DNA from: Oscillospiraceae bacterium
GTDB lineage: Bacteria > Bacillota > Clostridia > Oscillospirales > Acutalibacteraceae
Assembly (NCBI GenBank): GCA_009783605.1
Contig: WRDE01000061.1
Span: forward strand, 1-9,114
Direction: 5' to 3'
DNA: 9,114 bases
Shown here: positions 1 through 4,496 of the stretch, piece after piece
Layout: every line of letters begins with the position of its first letter
How positions within the stretch are numbered: position 1 is the first letter of the stretch
Notes under the pieces: model-generated
Told to the model about the DNA's origin: nothing
What the model saw: only the letters and a program-made list of their open reading frames with translations
Database searches by the model: none
Made by a program: the position numbers and the translations under genes

Positions 1-87
1 GAGGTGGGGGCCCACAGCCAATTGCTGGCCCGGGGCGGCGAATACGCGCGGCTGTTCACGGCGCAGGAGAAGTGGTACCGGGAGTAG
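1..87 (+). CDS. C-terminal tail of an ABC-type exporter (permease-ATPase), partial
   Basis: Only the last 28 codons are in the window, ending at TAG 85-87. The frame reads EVGAHSQLLARGGEYARLF followed by TAQEKWYRE, which closely resembles the extreme C-terminus of fused membrane/ATPase exporters of the MsbA/LmrA class, whose ends typically read 'E.GTHEELL..GG.YA.L...Q'. That segment follows the H-loop of the nucleotide-binding domain. Substrate and full length cannot be told. The stop codon shares its last base with a GGAATTA heptamer that starts a tandem array. The next gene, rimM, begins 61 bp downstream. An exporter here, rather than rpsP or a KH-domain gene, is unusual upstream of rimM. 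Confidence 0.65.
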   Translation, partial: EVGAHSQLLARGGEYARLFTAQEKWYRE

Positions 88-107
88 GAATTAGGAGTGA
101 GGAGTTA
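87..107. repeat. Heptamer array, family 1 (GGAATTA/GGAGTGA/GGAGTTA)
   Basis: Three in-register 7-mers, GGAATTA, GGAGTGA and GGAGTTA, run from the last base of the ABC gene's stop codon toward rimM. Seventeen bases (87-103) recur exactly at 2373-2389 after the SleB-like gene, again directly behind a stop codon. The array contains TAG and TGA triplets. No function is known to me. Confidence 0.75.
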
Positions 108-148
108 TTGCGGCGATTGATTAAAATTCAGGAGGAATATTACAACAC

Positions 149-655
149 ATGCCGAAAAACGTTTATCTTGAGGCCGGCCGGATTGTCGGCACGCATGGCG
201 TCCACGGGGAGCTGCGGGTGCAGCCCTGGTGCGACTCGGCCGCGCTGTTTACCACGCTGAAAACCCTGTATTGGGACCAGAACGGGGAACAGCCGGTGTC
301 CGTGCGTTCCCGGACCCATAAAAATCTGGCGCTGGTGAAGATTCCGGGTGTCACCACGGTCCAGGCCGCCGCCGCGCTGCGGGACAAAATGCTGTATCTC
401 CACCGGGACGATCTGAAACTGCCGGAGGGCAGCCATTTTATCTGCGATCTGATCGGGATGACGGTATTTGACGCCGATTCGGGGGAGGAATACGGCACGC
501 TGACCGATGTATCCGCCACCGGCGCCAACGACGTCTACCACCTGCTGATGGGCGCCCGGGAGGTACTGATCCCGGCCATCCCGCCGGTGATTATTGAAAC
601 GGATATAGAAAACGGTATAATGCGGATCCGGCCGATTAGGGGAATGCTTGAGTAG
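149..655 (+). CDS. rimM: Ribosome maturation factor RimM
   Basis: A 168-residue protein of normal RimM length. RimM binds ribosomal protein S19 (uS19) and helps mature the head of the 30S subunit in the cytoplasm. The N-terminal RimM domain (about residues 6-88) has the family signature GRIVGTHGVHGELRV at 10-24. The C-terminal PRC-barrel (about 95-166) shows GANDVY at 125-130 and REVLIPAI at 137-144, both typical. The start is ATG 149, preceded by AGGAGG at 130-135; spacing is slightly long at 13 nt. trmD follows after 86 bp in the usual rimM-trmD order, so the two are probably co-transcribed. The TAG stop (653-655) overlaps the first AGTGATT heptamer of an inverted array. Confidence 0.95.
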   Translation: MPKNVYLEAGRIVGTHGVHGELRVQPWCDSAALFTTLKTLYWDQNGEQPVSVRSRTHKNLALVKIPGVTTVQAAAALRDKMLYLHRDDLKLPEGSHFICDLIGMTVFDADSGEEYGTLTDVSATGANDVYHLLMGAREVLIPAIPPVIIETDIENGIMRIRPIRGMLE

Positions 656-725
656 TGATTAGTGGATAGTGATTAGTGATTAGAAGTTCTATCCACTAAT
701 CACTAATCACTCGTCACTCGTCACT
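654..725. repeat. Inverted heptamer array, family 2 (AGTGATT), rimM-trmD gap
   Basis: The left half is AGTGATT, AGTGGAT, AGTGATT, AGTGATT (654-681). The right half is ATCCACT, AATCACT, AATCACT, CGTCACT, CGTCACT (691-725), the reverse complement orientation. Arms 654-669 and 689-704 are perfectly complementary over 16 bp with a 19-nt loop, so the RNA could fold as a hairpin. No T-run follows, so this is not an obvious intrinsic terminator. The array runs from the rimM stop codon to the A-run beside the trmD ribosome binding site and fills nearly the whole gap. Confidence 0.85.
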
Positions 726-741
726 AAAAAGGAATAATCAT

Positions 742-1473
742 ATGAACGAACAACTCGACTCTCAACTTTCAACTCTCAACTCTCCACTTTTAAGAGTTGA
801 CATCTTAACCCTGTTCCCCGACATGTGCCGGGCGGTGATGGATGAGAGTATCCTCGGGCGGGCGCAGAAAAAAGGCGCGCTGGCGGTATACACCCACCAG
901 ATCCGGGAGTACACACTCAACAAGCAGAAGCAGGTGGACGACTACCCCTATGGCGGCGGGCAGGGGCTGATTATGAACGCCCAGCCGATCGCCGACTGCT
1001 TCCGGGCGGTATGTGACGCCGCGGGGGAGCGGCCGCATTTTATCTATATGTCGCCCCAGGGCGCGGTGCTGACCCAGCGGCGGGCGCGGGAGCTGGCGGC
1101 GCTGCCGCGGATAGCGGTGCTCTGCGGCCATTATGAAGGGGTGGACGAGCGGGTACTCGAAGCGTTGGTGGACGAGCAGATCTCGATCGGCGATTATGTG
1201 CTGACCGGCGGCGAGCTGCCGGCGCTGGTACTGTTGGACTGCGTGGCCAGATTGGTGCCGGGGGTGCTCTCGGAGGCGGAATGCTTCACCGATGAGAGCC
1301 ATTTTTCCGGGTTGTTAGAATATCCCCAATATACCCGCCCGGCCGTGTGGGAGGACCGGCCGGTACCGGAGATACTGCTGTCCGGCCACCACCAAAATAT
1401 CCGCAAATGGCGCCGCGAACAATCAATCCTGCGAACCGCGGAAAGACGCCCGGATATGTTGGATAGTGATTAG
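742..1473 (+). CDS. trmD: tRNA (guanine-37-N1)-methyltransferase TrmD with repeat-derived ends
   Basis: A SPOUT-class methyltransferase that puts N1-methyl on G37 of tRNAs using S-adenosylmethionine and so prevents +1 frameshifting; it acts as a dimer. The 243-residue product shows RVDILTLFPDM at 18-28, the trefoil-knot SAM site (GHYEGVDER 129-137, IGDYVLTGGE 149-158), ARLVPGVL 169-176 and ESHFSGLLEYPQYTRP 185-200. The ATG at 742 has AAAGGA at 728-733. Residues 1-16 (MNEQLDSQLSTLNSPL) precede the normal 'MRVDILTLFP' start and mostly translate the CAACTCT heptamer array. The last residues, LDSD plus stop, translate an AGTGATT array, ending the protein shortly after RRPDM, where relatives such as the E. 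coli enzyme continue roughly 20-30 residues. By eye, Glu185 sits where E. coli has Asp169, the proposed general base. Confidence 0.95.
   Translation: MNEQLDSQLSTLNSPLLRVDILTLFPDMCRAVMDESILGRAQKKGALAVYTHQIREYTLNKQKQVDDYPYGGGQGLIMNAQPIADCFRAVCDAAGERPHFIYMSPQGAVLTQRRARELAALPRIAVLCGHYEGVDERVLEALVDEQISIGDYVLTGGELPALVLLDCVARLVPGVLSEAECFTDESHFSGLLEYPQYTRPAVWEDRPVPEILLSGHHQNIRKWRREQSILRTAERRPDMLDSD
756..790. repeat. Heptamer array, family 3 (CAACTCT), inside trmD codons 5-17
   Basis: Five 7-mers in register: CGACTCT, CAACTTT, CAACTCT, CAACTCT, CCACTTT. The array is translated and encodes most of the non-conserved N-terminal extension of TrmD. In this orientation the heptamers contain no stop triplet, so the frame stays open; the reverse orientation (AGAGTTG) would give TGA. 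GAGTTG at 794-799, inside conserved trmD codons, is an inverted partner and could form a short hairpin with CAACTC at 777-782. Confidence 0.8.
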
Positions 1474-1499
1474 TGGATAGTGATTAGTGATTAGTTGAA
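1458..1499. repeat. Heptamer array, family 2, overlapping the trmD stop codon
   Basis: Units are GTTGGAT (degenerate), AGTGATT, AGTGGAT, AGTGATT, AGTGATT and AGTTGAA. The first units are translated as the end of TrmD, and TAG 1471-1473 is the trmD stop. This forms the left arm of the inverted-repeat element that ends at 1668. Confidence 0.85.
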
Positions 1500-1654
1500 A
1501 CAACAAAATAAATCTGTCATTCAGTGAGAAGCGAAGGGCCTTTTTGCAAAAGTTTTTCACAAGCTCGCGGGTGACAGATTTTTTATTTTTGTTCTGTAAT
1601 TTTTGAAATAATTTTCTGCCAACCGGAGAAACTAATCACTAATCACTATCCACT
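1472..1654. repeat. 183-bp element bounded by 25-bp perfect inverted heptamer repeats
   Basis: The 25 bases at 1472-1496 are the exact reverse complement of 1630-1654. Heptamer units continue outward on the right to 1668 (ATCCACT, AATCACT). Between the arms is about 133 bp without any coding potential. It contains a nested inverted repeat (AATCTGTCA 1511-1519 with TGACAGATT 1572-1580) and a stretch, TGTCATTCAGTGAGAAGCG, resembling a dispersed bacterial repeat I recall as TGTCATTCTGAGCGAAGCG. The layout, terminal inverted repeats around a non-coding core, resembles a small non-autonomous element, but no transposase or target duplication is visible. Confidence 0.6.
1511..1590 (+). terminator. 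Possible intrinsic terminator downstream of trmD
   Basis: A 9-bp perfect stem (1511-1519 with 1572-1580) closes a 52-nt region and is followed by a T-rich run, TTTTATTTTTG, at 1581-1591. GTGA...TCAC pairs (1524-1527, 1557-1560) could extend structure inside the loop. The apical region is long for a classical terminator, so this is a moderate call. Confidence 0.4.
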
Positions 1655-1668
1655 ATCCACTAATCACT
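1630..1668. repeat. Heptamer array, family 2, right arm before the SleB-like gene
   Basis: Units AATCACT, AATCACT, ATCCACT, ATCCACT, AATCACT at 1634-1668, the reverse complement of the array at 1465-1492. The array ends directly at the AAAAGGGA ribosome binding site of the next gene. Confidence 0.85.
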
Positions 1669-1685
1669 AAAAGGGACTGATCCAC

Positions 1686-2372
1686 ATGTATCTATCCGGA
1701 ACATCCCGCCGCAATACAATGACATGGCGGCGGACCGTTGTCTTTTTCTTTTGTCTGCTGCTGACCGTATTGTGCGGTCTTTCGCGCGGCGCTGATTCGT
1801 CGCAGACGCTGTCAAAATCCGGGTCCTCCGGCGGGGAGGTGCGGTTGATCCAGAACCGGCTGCGGAACTGGGGGTATTATCTCGGGACGGCGGACGGCGT
1901 CTATGGCCAGCAGACCAAATCCGCCGTTCTGGCCTTCCAGCGTAAAAACGGGCTGGCGGCGGACGGTATCGCCGGGGCGGCTACCCTCAAAGCGATGGGC
2001 CTGTATGACGCCGGCGCGTCCCGGTACAGCCGGAACGAATTCAATCTGCTGGCACGGCTGATCTCGGCCGAAGCCAAAAGCGAGCCGTATGCCGCGCAGG
2101 TGGCGGTGGGCGCGGTGGTGCTCAACCGGATGCGGCATCCCTCCTTCCCCGACACGGCCGGCGGCATCGTCTACCAGCGGGGCGCCTTCGCCAGCATCGG
2201 CGACGGCCGGTTCGACAAACCGGTAGCCGAAAGCTGCTACCGGGCCGCTCAGGACGCGATGAACGGCTGGGACCCCTCCGGCGGCGCGGTGTTTTTTTAC
2301 CGGGAAGGCGAGGGCGGAGCAAATATGGATACCGTGATGGCCGAGATCGGGCGGCTGGTGTTTTTTCAGTGA
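1686..2372 (+). CDS. sleB: SleB-like spore cortex-lytic enzyme, exported
   Basis: A 228-residue secreted cell-wall hydrolase. SleB enzymes are lytic transglycosylases that cut muramic-delta-lactam peptidoglycan of the spore cortex during germination. A basic N-region (RR at 15-16) and a hydrophobic stretch (about 18-32) ending near SRGA form a signal peptide. Residues 47-104 are a PG_binding_1 domain (IQNRLRNWGYYLG, DGVYGQQTKSAVLAFQ). Residues about 118-228 are a Hydrolase_2/SleB domain with the catalytic Glu129 in LLARLISAEA and the conserved YRAAQDAMNGWDPSGG. The last 25 residues are atypical: the usual W..SRPV and IGxHxF segments appear as MDTV and IGRLVF, so the final strand has diverged. 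Start ATG 1686 follows AAAAGGGA with good spacing; Met12 has no such site. It is monocistronic-looking; no ypeB partner follows. Confidence 0.88.
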   Translation: MYLSGTSRRNTMTWRRTVVFFFCLLLTVLCGLSRGADSSQTLSKSGSSGGEVRLIQNRLRNWGYYLGTADGVYGQQTKSAVLAFQRKNGLAADGIAGAATLKAMGLYDAGASRYSRNEFNLLARLISAEAKSEPYAAQVAVGAVVLNRMRHPSFPDTAGGIVYQRGAFASIGDGRFDKPVAESCYRAAQDAMNGWDPSGGAVFFYREGEGGANMDTVMAEIGRLVFFQ

Positions 2373-2389
2373 GGAATTAGGAGTGAGGA
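2373..2389. repeat. Heptamer array, family 1, directly after the SleB-like stop
   Basis: GGAATTA (2373-2379) and GGAGTGA (2380-2386) plus three more bases, identical over 17 bp to 87-103. It abuts TGA 2370-2372 with no spacer and is followed at once by the GGGCGAAC palindrome. Confidence 0.75.
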
Positions 2390-2396
2390 ACTGTGG

Positions 2397-2415
2397 GGGC
2401 GAACTGTGTTCGCCC
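2397..2415. repeat. GGGCGAAC-TGT-GTTCGCCC palindrome
   Basis: Perfect 8-bp arms with a 3-nt loop (GGGCGAAC, TGT, GTTCGCCC). I recognise it as resembling short dispersed palindromes of the form GTAGGGGCGAAC...GTTCGCCC seen between genes in clostridial genomes. It would form a very stable RNA hairpin, but the bases that follow (TTGCTGC) are not a T-run. It could help stop transcription from sleB or simply be a dispersed repeat. Confidence 0.7.
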
Positions 2416-2474
2416 TTGCTGCTATATGATACCGCACAAAAAATAAAAATTTCATTAAAAATCCAATATACATC

Positions 2475-2503
2475 TTTCCCCCCCGCCCGGAGTGTGGTAT
2501 AAT
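2475..2503 (+). promoter_or_regulatory. Extended -10 promoter for phnW
   Basis: A perfect TATAAT at 2498-2503 is preceded by TGG (2495-2497), giving the extended -10 motif TGnTATAAT. The -35 region at the expected 17-bp distance is only TTTCCC (2475-2480), which fits extended -10 promoters that need little -35 contact. The spacer holds a run of seven C (2478-2484). The predicted transcript start near 2510 leaves a leader of about 120 nt. Confidence 0.6.
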
Positions 2504-2509
2504 ACCTTG

Positions 2510-2631
2510 GAAAACAAAAGCGCTTGTGCGCCGGTCGACCACAGGCTTCCTCTTGTTTACGCCCATTACGATCAACGAACAGGCGACGTCGCGGCTTTAG
2601 CCGCACGAGCCCCGATCCGGAGGACCTCATC
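2510..2631 (+). promoter_or_regulatory. Structured 5' leader of phnW
   Basis: The leader carries consecutive short hairpins or palindromes: GCGC-TTGT-GCGC (2520-2531), GGTCGACC (2533-2540), GCGACGTCGC (2583-2592) and GCGGC-TTTA-GCCGC (2591-2604). The last two overlap by two bases and so exclude each other, as alternative folds would. TCCTC at 2548-2552 is complementary to GAGGA (2620-2624) within the Shine-Dalgarno site. I do not recognise a known riboswitch class. A regulatory RNA is inference from the fold potential only. Confidence 0.35.
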
Positions 2632-3762
2632 ATGGAATTCCCCCCCCCCCTGCTCGACGCCATTCCCGATAACCCGTACTTACTGCTGACGCCCGGGCCG
2701 CTATCCACCACCAAAACCGTCCGGGCGGCGTTGCTGCGGGACTGGTGTACCTGGGACCGGGATTATAACGATATTATCCAGCGGCTCCGCGCCGATCTGG
2801 TGGGGTTCGCCACGGCCAGGGCGGAGGAATATACCGCGACGCTGATGCAGGGGTCGGGGACTTTTTGTGTCGAGAGCGCGGTCGGCAGCGCGGTGCCGCG
2901 GGACGGGCGGCTGTTGGTGATCGCCAACGGCGCCTACGGCGACCGGATCGCCGAGATGGCCCGGGTGCTGGGGATCAATCTGTTGGTGCAGGACAGCGGC
3001 GAGGTCGGGCCGGTGGATCTGGCGCTGCTGGACCGGAATTTGGCCGAAAATCCCGATATCACCCATCTGGCGGTGGTGCACTGCGAGACCACCACCGGGA
3101 TGCTGAACGACATCGCCGCCATCGGAAAAATCGTTAAAAAACACCAAAAAACATATATCGTCGACGCGATGAGCAGCTTTTGCGGCGTCCCCTTCGATCT
3201 GGCGGAACTGGGAATCGATTTTATGATCAGCAGCGCCAACAAATGTATCCAGGGCGTCCCCGGATTCGGGTTTATTCTGGCCCGGCGGGAGGCGCTGGAA
3301 GCCTGTCGCGGCAACGCCCGGAGCCTGTCGTTGGATCTCTATGGCCAGTGGGCGGCGATGGAAAACGGCGGCGGGAAATGGCGCTACACCTCGCCCACCC
3401 ATGTGGTGCGGGCGTTCTGCCAGGCGGTGGAGGAGCTGAAGGCCGAAGGCCCCGCCGCCCGCCACATCCGGTATGCCAAAAACCAAAAACGTTTGGTCGC
3501 CGGCATGGCGGCGCTGGGCTTCCGCACGCTGCTGGCCCCGGAAAATCATTCCCCGATCATCACCGCGTTCCTGTATCCGGAAAACTGCGGCTTTACCTTT
3601 AACGAATTCTATACACACCTGAAATCCCGCGGCTTCGTCATCTACCCCGGCAAGGTATCCAAAGCCGACACCTTCCGCATCGGCAATATCGGCGACGTAC
3701 ATATTGAGGATATCGAGCGGCTGCTGGGAGAGGTTAGCGAATTCATAATGCACAATTCATAA
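2632..3762 (+). CDS. phnW: 2-aminoethylphosphonate:pyruvate aminotransferase PhnW
   Basis: A PLP-dependent class V aminotransferase that converts 2-aminoethylphosphonate and pyruvate to phosphonoacetaldehyde and alanine, the first step of phosphonate breakdown in the cytoplasm. The 376 residues align along their whole length with the Salmonella enzyme as I recall it (367). Visible are YLLLTPGPL 16-24, the PLP-ring aspartate D178 in TYIVDAMSSF, the Schiff-base lysine K204 in SSANKCIQGVPGF, RSLSLDLYGQW 230-240, TSPTH 253-257 and the carboxylate-binding R349 in FRIGNIG. Start ATG 2632 has GGAGGA at 2619-2624. Codons 3-7 contain a run of 11 C (2640-2650). The C-terminal FIMHNS plus stop is translated from an ATTCATA heptamer array. 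No phnX (phosphonatase) or phnY/phnA lies nearby, so the fate of the aldehyde is unknown. Confidence 0.95.
   Translation: MEFPPPLLDAIPDNPYLLLTPGPLSTTKTVRAALLRDWCTWDRDYNDIIQRLRADLVGFATARAEEYTATLMQGSGTFCVESAVGSAVPRDGRLLVIANGAYGDRIAEMARVLGINLLVQDSGEVGPVDLALLDRNLAENPDITHLAVVHCETTTGMLNDIAAIGKIVKKHQKTYIVDAMSSFCGVPFDLAELGIDFMISSANKCIQGVPGFGFILARREALEACRGNARSLSLDLYGQWAAMENGGGKWRYTSPTHVVRAFCQAVEELKAEGPAARHIRYAKNQKRLVAGMAALGFRTLLAPENHSPIITAFLYPENCGFTFNEFYTHLKSRGFVIYPGKVSKADTFRIGNIGDVHIEDIERLLGEVSEFIMHNS
2640..2650 (+). repeat. Poly-C tract of 11 in phnW codons 3-7
   Basis: Eleven consecutive C, in frame as TTC CCC CCC CCC CTG, encode F-P-P-P-L before the conserved domain starts. A tract this long is prone to slipped-strand change, and any change not a multiple of three would shift the frame ahead of all conserved residues. 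No ATG in frame lies between the tract and Met72. Confidence 0.9.
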
Positions 3763-3809
3763 TGCATAATTATGGCTGCCGCTTATTATGCATTATGCAT
3801 TATGCATTA
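3741..3809. repeat. Inverted heptamer array, family 4 (ATTCATA/ATGCATA), phnW end to DUF1349
   Basis: Left half: ATTCATA, ATGCACA, ATTCATA, ATGCATA (3741-3768). Right half: three TGCATTA units (3789-3809), in reverse orientation. The halves can pair through CATAATGCATAAT, around a loop holding GGCTGCCGC. The left half is translated as the last residues of PhnW and supplies its TAA stop (3760-3762). The right half ends at the AAAAAGGGGG ribosome binding site of the next gene. Confidence 0.85.
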
Positions 3810-3829
3810 ATAAAAAGGGGGAAAACATC

Positions 3830-4420
3830 ATGGACATCACAAAATTCCATTGGCTCAACGAGAGCCGGCTGACTGTTGACGGGGAGGCGTTCAGCATTTA
3901 CGCGCCGCCGAAAAGCGAGTATTTCAACAACCCTGTTCCCGTAAACGGCGAATTTATACCGCCCATCGTGGACGCGCCGGTGCTGTACACCGAGATCGAG
4001 GGCGATTTCGTGATGCGGGTGCGGGTGAAACCGAATTTTCTGACCAACTACGACGCCGCCTGTCTGATGGTGATCAAGGACGAGAACGTCTGGTTCAAGG
4101 GCGCCTTCGAAAAGTCGGATTTCGGCACCACCGCGGTGGTTACCGTGGTGACAAACGGCCTGTCGGACGACGCCAACGGCTGCAACATAGAAGGCGATAC
4201 CGTCTGGCTGCAGATGGCCCGGGTCGGTAACAATTTCGCCGTCCACTACTCGTTAGACGGCGAGAAATTCGACATGGTAAGGCTCTGCTGGCTGCCGGTA
4301 GACGCCACCGTCAAAGCCGGCGTAGAAGCCCAAAGCCCCACCGGCGAAGGCGGCGAACGCGAATTCTGCTGCCTGACGGTCGAGAAGAAGACGGTGAAGG
4401 ATCTGCGGGCGGGAAAATAA
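3830..4420 (+). CDS. DUF1349 family protein (concanavalin-like beta sandwich)
   Basis: A 196-residue cytoplasmic-looking protein with no signal peptide or membrane segment. The sequence fits the DUF1349 family (COG3506, concanavalin A-like fold): W-L-N-E-S near residue 8, FVMRVRVKP about 60-68, YDAACLMVIKDENVWFKGAFE about 74-94, VVTNGLSDDANG about 106-117, DTVWLQMARVGNNFAVHYSLDGEKF about 123-147 and GVEAQSPTGEG near 164-174. The molecular function of the family is not established; sugar binding is a guess from the fold. The start at ATG 3830 is set by AAGGGGG at 3815-3821; an upstream in-frame ATG at 3788 lies in the heptamer array and would add 14 array-encoded residues, so I reject it. It may be co-transcribed with phnW (67-bp gap). 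Confidence 0.85.
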   Translation: MDITKFHWLNESRLTVDGEAFSIYAPPKSEYFNNPVPVNGEFIPPIVDAPVLYTEIEGDFVMRVRVKPNFLTNYDAACLMVIKDENVWFKGAFEKSDFGTTAVVTVVTNGLSDDANGCNIEGDTVWLQMARVGNNFAVHYSLDGEKFDMVRLCWLPVDATVKAGVEAQSPTGEGGEREFCCLTVEKKTVKDLRAGK

Positions 4421-4456
4421 TAAGGTATACTTAATGAACAGATTGAACCCTCGGTG

Positions 4457-4479
4457 TGCATAATTATGCATTATGAATT
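4457..4479. repeat. Short heptamer array, family 4, DUF1349-AKR gap
   Basis: ATGCATT (4466-4472) and ATGAATT (4473-4479) in register, preceded by TGCATAATT. Positions 4457-4470 form a 14-bp perfect palindrome (TGCATAATTATGCA). It begins 36 bp after the DUF1349 stop and ends just before the weak AAAGCGGGG ribosome binding site. Same family as 3741-3809 and 8527-8554. Confidence 0.7.
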
Positions 4480-4496
4480 AATAAAGCGGGGTTTCC

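Noticed and set aside
654..725. Repeated units considered as a CRISPR array
   Set aside because: Units are 7 bp and contiguous, with no unique spacers of 25-40 bp and no cas genes.
2397..2415. GGGCGAAC hairpin as an intrinsic terminator
   Set aside because: The stem is strong but no T-run follows; kept only as a palindromic repeat.
2524..2631. 36-residue N-terminal extension of PhnW
   Set aside because: It would use a TTG within a hairpin loop without a ribosome binding site, and the residues have no counterpart in PhnW.
2492..2689. Small reading frame across the phnW leader
   Set aside because: It starts before the predicted transcript start, overlaps phnW in another frame and matches no family I know; the leader structure explains the region better.
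3788..3829. Upstream ATG for the DUF1349 protein
   Set aside because: The 14 added residues are translated heptamer repeat, and the strong ribosome binding site lies after that ATG.
4426..4431. TATACT as a -10 box for the AKR gene
   Set aside because: The hexamer is good, but no acceptable -35 (TGCGGG at the expected place) or extended -10 accompanies it.
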